Shown: piece by piece, positions 19,713 through 28,221 of the stretch
Numbering within the stretch: the first letter of the stretch is position 1
Layout of the letters: each line of letters opens with the position of its first letter
From: Shewanella acanthi
GTDB lineage: Bacteria; Pseudomonadota; Gammaproteobacteria; Enterobacterales; Shewanellaceae
Length of the DNA: 64,000 nucleotides
NCBI RefSeq assembly: GCF_019457475.1
Contig: NZ_CP080413.1
Span: 3,410,001 to 3,474,000 of the forward strand
Reading direction: 5' to 3'
Notes under the pieces: generated by a model
What the model saw: only the letters and a program-made list of their open reading frames with translations
Databases searched by the model: none
What the model was told of the DNA's origin: nothing
Made by a program: the position numbers and the translations under genes

Positions 19713-21509
19713 ATGAATAACATTTTTGAAGCATTCAATGCTAAACATCTTAAGAGTGAGGATATTGTCAAGAATTTTGTGTCTTCTGCTTTATTTTTAG
19801 AAACGGCACAAAATGGGCATACAATTTTGGTTGGTCCTAGAGGGAGTGGTAAAACAACGTTCTTGAGAATGCTTAGCAATAACACTCTACCAAAGTGGGA
19901 TGAGTATTTGAAAAATTCATATTCAAACTCAATTGACTATGAAGGGATTTATGTACCAGGAGATCTCATCTGGGGGGAAATGATTAACTCATTAGAAAGC
20001 GCAGGGCTAAGTAAGCAATACTCAGAGTCGTTCTCTTATACTGCATTTTGTACCCATGTTTTCATCAATACTTTAGAGAGCATTACTACTTATATAGAAA
20101 AAATTAAAGATGAATTTGGGGAAGAATATCTATCTCAGAGAGAAGATGCGATTTATGAAGCTATAACATCCATTGCTGAAACATTAAAAATAAAACCTAA
20201 TAAATTCTCATTATCGAGACTAAGAATTGAGTTACACAAAACGCTAAATGAGCTAGGTGAATACTCTAGATATTTAAGTATATTTGGCGTAGAAAAACTA
20301 GATACTGCTGAGTTCAATAAAAAAGTACCGTACGCACATATTGATTTAAAAACTACACTTGAATCAATATTTAACGCAATAGATTTCGCACTAGAAAAAA
20401 ATGAACAACGATGGGCTATATTATTAGATGAATTTGAGATCGCACCAAAATATTTATTAGATAGCGTCATTAAGAATATGCGTTCTTCTGCTAAAAAAAT
20501 CATGTTTAAAGTCGCATTAGTTCCTTGCGGATTTCATCAAGAAATTAAATCACAAACAAGTTCTATCAATGATTATTCTGTAGTCGAACTATGGTATGTG
20601 AAGAATGGTGAAAGCGCTGAATTCTGTAAAAACCTAGTTAAAGCAAAGTTTGACATTGAAGACCCTGCAATTGTTCTTGGATCAACAAAATTCACCCCAA
20701 ACTATAAGGATAACTCAAAAAATTGGATTAAAGAATTCAGTGAGTTATATAGTAAAGACAGCTCATTTAAAGAATTTATAACTTCTAATAAAATCAACAT
20801 CAAAAGAGAATTTGGCGATGATTTAGCAACATCAAGTTTGGTTAGAAAAATAGCACCTGTTGTTGCTTTTAGAAATGCATTTTTAAATGTTAACGGTAAA
20901 CGAAAGGGACGAAAGTCTTTAGCTGAATTTTATACTGGTTGGGAAGCAATTTCACGAATTAGTGAGGGAAACCCTCGTTGGTTGATGTCCACATTAAATA
21001 CATTACTTGGCAGAAAAGAAGATAAAAGAATTTCAGACTCAGACCAAATAAGCAGAGTTAAAACATCAACTGATGCATACTGTGCAATGCTAAGTACCCT
21101 CCCATTATCAAAGAACATGGGATTATCTACAACCCACCCTACATTTGAACTACTGGAAACAATAGCTTCTTATTTTAATAAAAGACTAATAGATGAGGAG
21201 TTTAAGGCTGCGCAACCTTTAACATTTATGGTCGATGAAAAAGTTGATAACGACATCGAATCCTCTCTCATGATTGCATGGAACTATGGCGCTATAGTTG
21301 CTGTTGATACCAAGAATACCTTTGGAACTTATGACAACTTAAAAGGTATGAGGTTTAGATTATCTTTCCTTATGTCACCTAGATTCGAATTACCCGTAAG
21401 AATGGATAAACAAATTAATCTTAGTACAATATTGAGTTCCAAAATTATCAAGGAAACATCACTCTCAGAAGAAATAAAAGAAATTCAAATACAAAGGAGC
21501 TTGTTTTGA
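19713..21509 (+). CDS. ORC/CDC6-like P-loop ATPase
   Basis: This 598-residue cytosolic ATPase has a Walker A motif at about residue 42 (ILVGPRGSGKTTFLRML) and a Walker B motif at about 232 (RWAILLDEFEIAP). The opening layout is like proteins labelled ORC-CDC6 family in defence contexts. A sensor-like region and a C-terminal winged-helix-like part (about 480-580) may bind DNA or a partner. It follows the phosphoesterase gene by one base and overlaps the next gene by four. A role as sensor or motor for the phosphoesterase is inference. Confidence 0.8.
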   Translation: MNNIFEAFNAKHLKSEDIVKNFVSSALFLETAQNGHTILVGPRGSGKTTFLRMLSNNTLPKWDEYLKNSYSNSIDYEGIYVPGDLIWGEMINSLESAGLSKQYSESFSYTAFCTHVFINTLESITTYIEKIKDEFGEEYLSQREDAIYEAITSIAETLKIKPNKFSLSRLRIELHKTLNELGEYSRYLSIFGVEKLDTAEFNKKVPYAHIDLKTTLESIFNAIDFALEKNEQRWAILLDEFEIAPKYLLDSVIKNMRSSAKKIMFKVALVPCGFHQEIKSQTSSINDYSVVELWYVKNGESAEFCKNLVKAKFDIEDPAIVLGSTKFTPNYKDNSKNWIKEFSELYSKDSSFKEFITSNKINIKREFGDDLATSSLVRKIAPVVAFRNAFLNVNGKRKGRKSLAEFYTGWEAISRISEGNPRWLMSTLNTLLGRKEDKRISDSDQISRVKTSTDAYCAMLSTLPLSKNMGLSTTHPTFELLETIASYFNKRLIDEEFKAAQPLTFMVDEKVDNDIESSLMIAWNYGAIVAVDTKNTFGTYDNLKGMRFRLSFLMSPRFELPVRMDKQINLSTILSSKIIKETSLSEEIKEIQIQRSLF

Positions 21510-22396
21510 TTAAAAGCAAATATATCGTTGAGGAGATCAAAGATATTCCTAGCGATAAAATTATCAACGCTATTAATAACAGCGATCTTTTCATCTCATA
21601 CAAAGGATTGAAAAGAAATATTTTTGATTTTGAAAACAATAAACTTGATGAGAACAAATTTATATTAGTGAATGACTATGATGAATCTAATTTAAAAGAA
21701 AAAATAAAAAAAGTGATATCAGACTCTATAAAAGAAGATTTCAATATATGTATTGACATATCATTAATTAGCAGGAAAACATTTTCTGAAATAATTTCAA
21801 CTCTAGCCATAATATGTATAAATAAAAAACTAATAATTGAAATTGTCTATTCTCTTGCCAAATATTCCCCGCCTGCAAAAGGCAGATTTTACAATAACTT
21901 AGTAAAGCCTGTTTCGAATTTTTTTAGGGGTTGGGCTCTAAAACCAGGTATGCCAGTGATGACGATTGTTGGTATTGGCTATGAGCGTGATAAGGCTATT
22001 GGGGCAATTGAGTACTTAGAAAGTTCCAAGACAATGTTATATATTCCAGACTCAATCGAAAATGCGTATAAAACGGATGTACTTGATCAAAACTCAAACA
22101 TCATAAGTTCAGTTAGTACCGAGTCTTTGATTGACTATACAGTAGAACGTCCTTCAGAAATTATTTACTCACTCGATACTTTAATTAGCTCACATAAGAA
22201 CCGTTTTAAAACGGTACTGTTACCATTTGGACCAAAAATATTTTTCGCGGCATCTTTAATATCAGCAATTGCACATCCAGAAACCTCTGTTTGGTATGTC
22301 AGTGGTGAGGAAAGAGATACCAATTCCTCCCAAGATAGAGAGATAGTGGCATCTATAGGGTTTTCATGCAGCATTAAAACTATTTGTGCAAATTAA
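21506..22396 (+). CDS. Unrecognised third protein of the phosphoesterase-ATPase operon
   Basis: This 296-residue protein starts at TTG in a TTGA overlap with the ATPase stop codon, a sign of translational coupling. It is not a family I recognise. The alternating pattern suggests Rossmann-like alpha/beta domains: FNICIDISLISRKTFSEII (about residue 72) and TVLLPFGPKIFFAASLISAI (about 235), with MTIVGIGYERDKAIGAIEYL between. No signal peptide, membrane helix or catalytic motif is evident. It could be a ligand-sensing subunit. Confidence 0.75.
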   Translation: MIKSKYIVEEIKDIPSDKIINAINNSDLFISYKGLKRNIFDFENNKLDENKFILVNDYDESNLKEKIKKVISDSIKEDFNICIDISLISRKTFSEIISTLAIICINKKLIIEIVYSLAKYSPPAKGRFYNNLVKPVSNFFRGWALKPGMPVMTIVGIGYERDKAIGAIEYLESSKTMLYIPDSIENAYKTDVLDQNSNIISSVSTESLIDYTVERPSEIIYSLDTLISSHKNRFKTVLLPFGPKIFFAASLISAIAHPETSVWYVSGEERDTNSSQDREIVASIGFSCSIKTICAN

Positions 22397-22713
22397 AGGT
22401 AAATAGCCTCCAGTAAAATGCGAATTTCAGGATAGGCATAACCCTTCATTCAATGGTTGCACCAGATACAGCATTGTTGCACCAGTGACCTTCTAAAACA
22501 TGGACGTTTTAGTAGAGCCTACAGGGACGTATCCACGGCGTGTCACTGGTGTAATAGTGCGAGAGCCTGCGGCAGGCAATTAGGAAATGCCACAGGTTGA
22601 AGCCAATATAAAGCTCATTCGCAGCACTGAACTTAGCAGAATTAAAACGAATACAAACAAAAAAGCGAACCGCTAAGGGTTCGCTTTCATCACACGTTAG
22701 ACCTGAATAACGT
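22397..22713. other. Chromosomal spacer left of the transposon
   Basis: No gene is supported. It holds two copies of GTTGCACCAG near 22453 and 22475. It ends in the displaced gcvP terminator and the original gcvP downstream sequence. The single open frame on the minus strand runs across the transposon junction and is not a gene. Confidence 0.6.
22657..22687 (-). terminator. Original gcvP terminator, separated from gcvP by the transposon
   Basis: A perfect 10-bp stem (AAAGCGAACC / GGTTCGCTTT) with a 6-base loop ends in a T-run on the minus strand. If the transposon and one target copy are removed, it lies about 40 bases after the gcvP stop codon. That makes it the ancestral gcvP terminator, now some 29.8 kb away. 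Confidence 0.82.
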
Positions 22714-22718
22714 ACTAT
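22714..22718. repeat. Target-site duplication, left copy
   Basis: ACTAT stands immediately before the left terminal TGATAAC. The same five bases follow the right end at 52531-52535. Five-base duplications are usual for Tn7-like transposition. Confidence 0.9.
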
Positions 22719-22868
22719 TGATAACAACTATTCAAGTTGGAAACAGTGGACCTCTCCAACTCATTGGATCACATCTAAATCCAAAAACAGTATCTGCAAA
22801 CCTAGTTGGAAACTTTCGACATTTTGCGGATACAAAATGTCGACATAGGGACAATTAGTGTTGGAAAC
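22719..22868. repeat. Transposon left end with three TnsB-type sites
   Basis: The sites AAGTTGGAAAC (22734-22744), AGTTGGAAAC (22804-22813) and GTTGGAAAC (22860-22868) point the same way and are spaced about 70 and 56 bases apart. Wide spacing in one end and tight spacing in the other is how Tn7 tells its ends apart. Binding by TnsB is inferred. Confidence 0.88.
22816..22843. repeat. 11-bp perfect palindrome inside the left end
   Basis: TCGACATTTTG and CAAAATGTCGA flank a 6-base spacer, placed between the second and third TnsB-type sites. No gene or T-run adjoins it, so it is more likely a protein-binding site than a terminator. Confidence 0.75.
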
Positions 22869-23402
22869 AATATTTAACGCATTGAAAATAAATAAGTAAT
22901 CTCGACCCTATCCAACGGTAAAAAGAGTCCAAATCGAGCTACACCTCAAAAAGAGCATAGATGTTACAGTTAATCCGCCCATTTGAAACTCCAACTTGTA
23001 GACTACTTTGTGCCATTATTCACTGTCACAAATCACTCATTTTCACGCAATCAGCTTGTCATCTGTGGAACCTAATATGACTATCGTTCTGAATGAACTC
23101 GCTGACTTCTCCCACCTATTTGTGGAACTGAACCCCATCAGTTGAACGCCTCGCAGTTGCGGGGCATTTTTTCTTACCAGTTAATATGTCTTAACATGCA
23201 AAGTTCGTGTGCTCAAAATCGAGCCTGAAAAGGATGCTGAGAGTCGCTTGGGGACATTTCAGAGTTAGTTTTTTTACTCTCATTTTTGAATTTAGGATTA
23301 CCCAAAGTATGGCAATTGAGTTTATAACCATGACTAAAATAGAAGTTAAACATAGATAGCTAGTATCTCAAATTGGTTCGACAGTTTAGTGCTTGATTGA
23401 AG
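22869..23402. other. Gene-free stretch inside the left end
   Basis: No full gene is seen. A 22-codon open frame at 23077-23145 (MTIVLNELADFSHLF...) runs straight into a terminator and may be the tail of a decayed gene. Nothing else is recognisable. Confidence 0.5.
23148..23172 (+). terminator. Orphan intrinsic terminator near the left end
   Basis: GCCTCGC-AGTT-GCGGGGC (one T-G wobble) is followed by ATTTTTTC on the plus strand. No intact plus-strand gene lies upstream, which supports loss of a gene here. It may also insulate the cargo from outside transcription. Confidence 0.75.
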
Positions 23403-24506
23403 CTACCATCCCATAAGTTCTCGTATCGTCTTGGTTAGTTTTTCTGCATTTGACCAATGTTGCGCCACTCGAGGATGTGCATCATATCCATTGTAATCGA
23501 ATTGAATAAAGTTAATTGGCTGATTTATAAAGGCCTCATTTTGATTCAATTCCTTCACAGCCATTTTTAAATGACCAGCCCATCGAACGTGATCATTTCT
23601 CGCTAAATCCATGCTACCTATCACTGAAATAAAATTGGCCTTTGGATACTTCCCTCTTAAGCTCATTAAAAAACTCTTGTAGGCATTTACGATATCTTTG
23701 TCGCTTGGCTTCTGCTGAAGTTTATTTTTGTCTTCGGTTATCCAAAAATCATTCTGGCCAAGATTCACCACAACGACATCAGGCTTCCAACGGTTAAAAT
23801 CCCATAAGGTGTTGTTATCCCCAACGGCTGACACTTGGTCAAAATAGGTTGGCATAGCATAGTCAAACCAGCTCACCATAAACCCAATACCGCTCAATGA
23901 AATTGAGTGAAATTCTGCACCAAGATTTCGAGCCGTCATGGCTGCATAAGATAAATAGTGATTTTTCTCAGCGCTTAATTTGTCATCGCCATTATCCGCG
24001 CCTTCATTACCCATTCCCGAAGTAATAGAGTCGCCAAAATAGGCAATCTTGCGCTGTAAAGGTTTTGGCGCAGCCTGAAGCTTAGCGTTGTCTGAGAGCT
24101 TTAATCCTAAAAATCGAGTGCCCCCTTCATGTCCTTCGGTACGTTTAAAAATCTCAACTTGGTGAGTGGCCGTAGGTTGAAGCTCTGACAATAAATAACT
24201 CAAATCGTATTGATGCTCCCCCTTTTCTAAAGAGATCACCGCAGGATGCTGATCTCGACCATTTACTATCACATTAAAGTAATTTTTCCCTTCGTCGTCA
24301 TCCATTATCAAAATGAGTGTGTCACCCGAAATATTCGCTTTGATACTCGAGCCAGGCCATGAAATAAAAGGCCGCTCAGCTTGGGTGAAATCAATTCTGC
24401 CTGTATACAGAAACGCAGGAGAGTTAGGTAACACAGTGGTTAATGCCAGTGCTGGCTGTAAATAAAGCCAGAAACTTAACATCATTAAATATTTAATACA
24501 TTTCAA
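23403..24506 (-). CDS. Secreted SGNH/GDSL esterase, CE2-like
   Basis: This 367-residue protein has a signal peptide (cleavage near PALA-LTT). An N-terminal beta-sandwich (about 30-140) precedes an SGNH hydrolase domain, the layout of CE2 carbohydrate esterases. Block I has the nucleophile Ser in AYFGDSITSG, block III the Asn in NLGQNDFWI, and block V the Asp-x-His in GYDAHPRVA. It probably removes acetyl groups from oligosaccharides in the periplasm so that the beta-galactosidase can act. It is the last gene of the galactoside cluster, 93 bases after the aldolase gene. Confidence 0.82.
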   Translation of the reverse strand: MKCIKYLMMLSFWLYLQPALALTTVLPNSPAFLYTGRIDFTQAERPFISWPGSSIKANISGDTLILIMDDDEGKNYFNVIVNGRDQHPAVISLEKGEHQYDLSYLLSELQPTATHQVEIFKRTEGHEGGTRFLGLKLSDNAKLQAAPKPLQRKIAYFGDSITSGMGNEGADNGDDKLSAEKNHYLSYAAMTARNLGAEFHSISLSGIGFMVSWFDYAMPTYFDQVSAVGDNNTLWDFNRWKPDVVVVNLGQNDFWITEDKNKLQQKPSDKDIVNAYKSFLMSLRGKYPKANFISVIGSMDLARNDHVRWAGHLKMAVKELNQNEAFINQPINFIQFDYNGYDAHPRVAQHWSNAEKLTKTIRELMGW

Positions 24507-24599
24507 AATTTCACCCTAAAAAGCTTGAGAAATTGCCTTATCACAAGTCAATTTCTCAATTTCCCCTACATTTCAGTGACTGTCTGCACGCCTATCAAC

Positions 24600-25232
24600 T
24601 TAGCTTTTTGTTAAAATTGAGCAGCACTGCACAAAGCTAGTAGCGATGCGATGTAAGTCTTCAATCGCAACACCTGGCTTATATAATGAACTTCCTAAGC
24701 CAAATCCATCACAGCCAGAATTCCAATATTCTTCCATATTGGCAAGCTCAATGCCTCCTACGGCATAAATAGGCAAGTCTTTGGGCAACACGGAGCGCCA
24801 GCTCTTAATCCCTTTAGAGGTGATGCTGTCACATGGGAAAGCCTTTATCGCATCAGCACCAGCCTTGTAAGCCTGTAGCGCTTCACTCGGAGTTGCAACG
24901 CCCGGAACTGAAACCAGGTGCAATTTTTTGGACTCGATAATAACTTCAGCATCAATATTGGGCGAAACAATCAACTTACCACCCGCTTGTGCAACGCGAT
25001 GGACTTGCTCAACCGAGAGTACGGTACCAGCACCAATTAACATCCGGTCTGAAAAGTGCTTTGTCAGTAGCTCGATACTTTTGTAAGGTTCTGGCGAGTT
25101 CAATGGTACTTCGACCATTTTAAAACCGCTCTCATATAAAACGTTCACCACTTCAACCACTTCTTCCGGACGTACACCTCTTAAAATTCCGATTAGTGGC
25201 AGCGAGTTGTATTTCTCAAACACTGGATTCAT
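24600..25232 (-). CDS. dgoA: 2-dehydro-3-deoxy-6-phosphogalactonate aldolase
   Basis: This 210-residue class I aldolase splits KDPGal into pyruvate and glyceraldehyde-3-phosphate, the last step of the De Ley-Doudoroff route. It shows the KDPG/KDPGal aldolase pattern: GILRGVRPEEV, MVEVPLNSP with the catalytic Glu, GAGTVLSVEQV, and the Schiff-base Lys in ADAIKAFPCD. The N terminus resembles DgoA more than the KDPG enzyme Eda, in line with the galactonate genes around it. It overlaps the kinase gene by four bases (ATGA), so the two are translationally coupled. Confidence 0.92.
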   Translation of the reverse strand: MNPVFEKYNSLPLIGILRGVRPEEVVEVVNVLYESGFKMVEVPLNSPEPYKSIELLTKHFSDRMLIGAGTVLSVEQVHRVAQAGGKLIVSPNIDAEVIIESKKLHLVSVPGVATPSEALQAYKAGADAIKAFPCDSITSKGIKSWRSVLPKDLPIYAVGGIELANMEEYWNSGCDGFGLGSSLYKPGVAIEDLHRIATSFVQCCSILTKS

Positions 25233-26176
25233 AGTTCACCTAAATTGTAAATTGATTCAAATATGCTGATAAGTCCCATCTGGGTCGCATCATTGGAGTC
25301 GATAGCCAATACTGGGCAAGAAAAGGCTTCAAATGCCTGAGAATATAAAGTCAACAGCTTGGATGCAGCGACAACTACCAAGCCCGAGCGGACATAAGGC
25401 AGCATTGGATAAATTTCAGCGCCAATAAGCAGCCCAGACAAATAGCTTTGAGAATGTAAGGAATCAGTACCTGGAAATAACTTTTTGGTTCTTACACCGA
25501 ATAAATTGTGCAGCAGCCCTAATCCAGACTGTGCACTATCTGCAACTCCCCGGTTGAAATCACTCTCACTCCAGATTGCGGGATCATCTAAAGTCCGGCT
25601 CAAGATGGAATGCTGACTCAGCAAAGAAAACAGCTCGCCAGTCATAAACGTTGATAGCGTTAAGTGCCCGTCTCGATACACCAGCCATTTACTGTGTGTA
25701 CCAGGTAAGCAGATGTTCATGTAACTCAACTGGTTTGCAGCAGCGATGGCTTGTGCACCAATAACCTGGACCTCCTCCCCTCGCATCACATCAACATTGC
25801 CTTCAAGAGAATCAGCCTGAACTCCGGGAATAATCCAGATATTGAACTTATCGACACTAACTTTATGCGCACCTTTGACTAAGGCTGAACTATCAAATGG
25901 CAACTCAACATAAGGTACGTCAAACCAACCAACCTTACTGCCTACCATACCGCTCATAATGATGGGTAATGAGGAGTCTTCTTGAAGCCATTTGCTTAAA
26001 TTGGTAACAATAACCGCCAGAAAATCTCTATTTTGAACAGACAATACGCCTTGGTCAGATTGTACGCTATCTAAACAGGCGCCATTACCTTGCATCAAAA
26101 AAGCTCTGAAGTTAGTTGTCCCCCAATCAACAGCAATGAAACGACGCATTTTTAAACCTTCGCTAAAACTACTCAT
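25229..26176 (-). CDS. dgoK: 2-oxo-3-deoxygalactonate kinase
   Basis: This kinase of about 315 residues phosphorylates 2-keto-3-deoxygalactonate with ATP. The N-terminal phosphate loop FIAVDWGTTNFRAFLMQGNG is characteristic of DgoK, as are IIMSGMVGSKVGW and the conserved CLPGTHSKW. ATG at 26176 overlaps the lactonase stop codon (ATGA); a second ATG nine codons on, preceded by GAAGG, is an alternative start. It sits between the lactonase and aldolase genes in pathway order. Confidence 0.92.
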   Translation of the reverse strand: MSSFSEGLKMRRFIAVDWGTTNFRAFLMQGNGACLDSVQSDQGVLSVQNRDFLAVIVTNLSKWLQEDSSLPIIMSGMVGSKVGWFDVPYVELPFDSSALVKGAHKVSVDKFNIWIIPGVQADSLEGNVDVMRGEEVQVIGAQAIAAANQLSYMNICLPGTHSKWLVYRDGHLTLSTFMTGELFSLLSQHSILSRTLDDPAIWSESDFNRGVADSAQSGLGLLHNLFGVRTKKLFPGTDSLHSQSYLSGLLIGAEIYPMLPYVRSGLVVVAASKLLTLYSQAFEAFSCPVLAIDSNDATQMGLISIFESIYNLGEL

Positions 26177-27054
26177 AGGAAGAACCTCTGTGCTGGATTA
26201 CCTGCTTGGTTGAGTTTGAATACAAATACATCCCCAGCTAGAGGTTGCTTGGTTAACGTGTGCTGGTTAAGTCCGTACCGAGCTGTAGATACAAATAAGT
26301 GTTCAAGTTCAGGCCCACCAAAACAAACGCAAGTTGGCTGAGCCACTGGAAGTGTAATTGTTTCCAGTAACTCACCATTTGGTGAATAGGCATTAACGCA
26401 GTAACCACCCCAGTGCGCACTCCATAAATTCCCCTGTTGATCAGTCACTGCGCCGTCGGGGTATTGATTGGAGTTTGTTTGAGTAAATATCCTTTGATTA
26501 CTCACCTCACCTTGAGTAGTCAAAAAGTCGTAGTAGTAAATTTTTTGCTCCGCAGAGTCCGCTAAAAACATCCGATTATTTGGCGCATCCCAGCACAAAC
26601 CATTAGATATCTTTATATGATGCACTTTCTCGGATACGATGTAGCCATCACCTGACTTTGCAATGCAATACACTACACCGTTTTTCTCAGGTGGGGTCGC
26701 ACGAGACATAGTACCCACCCAAAACCTTCCCTCGGCGTCCACGCGACCATCGTTGAATCTGACATCCCCTGAAGACTCGTCGAGCTGATATATCTCATCA
26801 ATTTGCCCTGTATATGGGTTGTACAAAGCAATCATATGTTCAAACGCAGCTATCAATAGTTGCTCTTGCCCCTCCACAAATCCGAATGAACACAATTTAT
26901 AAGGTGTTGAATACGAATTTAATTCTTTTGTTCCCCAAGAATAGTGGTGCAGTTTGCTTTGGGTTATATCAGTCCACCACAAACAGTTGTGTTTATCATC
27001 CCACAGGATGTTTTCACCCAAATCATTACCAACATTTATTGTATCTATCAGCAT
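26173..27054 (-). CDS. SMP-30/gluconolactonase family sugar lactonase
   Basis: This 293-residue six-bladed propeller hydrolyses sugar lactones, here most likely D-galactono-lactone to galactonate. The metal ligands of the family are visible: Glu in GENILWDDKHN, Asn in SGDVRFNDGRVD, Asn in KISNGLCWD and Asp in QYPDGAVTDQQGN. It has no signal peptide and is cytosolic. It lies 3 bases after dgoD and overlaps dgoK. The specific substrate is inferred from the operon. Confidence 0.88.
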   Translation of the reverse strand: MLIDTINVGNDLGENILWDDKHNCLWWTDITQSKLHHYSWGTKELNSYSTPYKLCSFGFVEGQEQLLIAAFEHMIALYNPYTGQIDEIYQLDESSGDVRFNDGRVDAEGRFWVGTMSRATPPEKNGVVYCIAKSGDGYIVSEKVHHIKISNGLCWDAPNNRMFLADSAEQKIYYYDFLTTQGEVSNQRIFTQTNSNQYPDGAVTDQQGNLWSAHWGGYCVNAYSPNGELLETITLPVAQPTCVCFGGPELEHLFVSTARYGLNQHTLTKQPLAGDVFVFKLNQAGNPAQRFFL

Positions 27055-27057
27055 AAT

Positions 27058-28206
27058 TTACCACTCAGCTACACTACCATCGTCTTGATACCAACTCGGT
27101 GGATACCAATCGACTACTGATTTTGCTTTTTCGATAAGAAACTCTTCATTAATTTCCACACCTAATCCTGGCTTCCTAAAGGGTTTCATATAACCGTCTT
27201 CTAATACGAAATCTTCTTTATTCAACACGTAATCAAGGAGTTCAACCCCCTTGTTGTAATGAATATTTAAGGCAAACTCCTGAATGACGGTATTGGGGGA
27301 GACAAAGTCCAAAGCAAAACAGCTCGCCAGTGCGATAGGCCCAAGCGGACAATGAGGTGCCAAGCCTACGTTGAAACTATCTGCCATTGACGCGATTTTA
27401 AGACATTCAGTAATTCCGCCAGCATGGGATAAATCGGGTTGAATAATACTAAGCCCACCGCTGGACAGGATTTTTCGAAACTCAAATTTACTGTGTGCTC
27501 TTTCGCCAGCCGCCAAAGGAATGCTGGTCTGATTGCTTAAATCACAATAGTGGTCGTAAAACTCAGGTAATACAGGTTCTTCAACAAATAAGGGACGAAA
27601 GACTTCAAGCTCTTTCAGCAAGACTTTTGCCATAGGCAAAGAAACACGACCATGGAAATCCAAAGCAAAATCAATCTGATTGCCAAAATGTGTTCGAATA
27701 TCTCCAATACGCTTTATGACTTGATCAATACCTTTGTAACTCTCCAAGAACTTGAGCTTGCCACAACCATTTAATTTAAATGAGTCTTGGCCTGTCTCTC
27801 GCTGTCTTTCGATTTGGATAATCTCATCTGCCGGATCATCACCGCCAACCCAAGAATACGTTTTTACTTTCTGACGACCCAAACCTCCCAGTAATTCATA
27901 CACTGGCTGCCCTAAAAATTTGCCTTTAATGTCCCACAGTGCTTGGTCAATACCAGATAGTGCTGACATCAAAATTGGGCCACCACGATAAAACGAACTG
28001 GTATACATTCGCTGCCATAAGTAATTTATATTGAGAGGGTTTTGACCAATCAACAGCGGTTTTAGCTCTTCAACTGCGACCTCAGCCGTTTTGGCTCGAC
28101 CTTCAAGAACGGGCTCACCCCATCCAGTGATCCCTTCGTCAGTATCAATCGCTAAGAACAACCACCTAGGATTCACTCTATATGTTCTAATGTTTGTAAT
28201 TATCAT
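27058..28206 (-). CDS. dgoD: D-galactonate dehydratase
   Basis: This 382-residue enzyme of the enolase superfamily converts D-galactonate to 2-keto-3-deoxygalactonate. Its length equals that of E. coli DgoD, and the start ([20 protein letters not shown]) has the same form. Metal ligands fit: Asp in [10 protein letters not shown], Glu in [10 protein letters not shown] and Glu in LAAGERAHS. The general acid/base His residues fit in DFHGR and [14 protein letters not shown] 9 bases upstream supports the start. This gene identifies the pathway as galactonate catabolism. Confidence 0.93.
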   Translation of the reverse strand: MIITNIRTYRVNPRWLFLAIDTDEGITGWGEPVLEGRAKTAEVAVEELKPLLIGQNPLNINYLWQRMYTSSFYRGGPILMSALSGIDQALWDIKGKFLGQPVYELLGGLGRQKVKTYSWVGGDDPADEIIQIERQRETGQDSFKLNGCGKLKFLESYKGIDQVIKRIGDIRTHFGNQIDFALDFHGRVSLPMAKVLLKELEVFRPLFVEEPVLPEFYDHYCDLSNQTSIPLAAGERAHSKFEFRKILSSGGLSIIQPDLSHAGGITECLKIASMADSFNVGLAPHCPLGPIALASCFALDFVSPNTVIQEFALNIHYNKGVELLDYVLNKEDFVLEDGYMKPFRKPGLGVEINEEFLIEKAKSVVDWYPPSWYQDDGSVAEW

Positions 28207-28221
28207 TGGGCGATCCTTTCT

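Noticed and set aside
18452..22396. Phosphoesterase operon as part of the Tn7-like cargo
   Set aside because: The left terminus and target duplication lie at 22714-22719, so this operon is outside the transposon.
22509..22727. 72-codon open frame on the minus strand
   Set aside because: It crosses the transposon junction and the displaced gcvP terminator and has no ribosome site or known motif.
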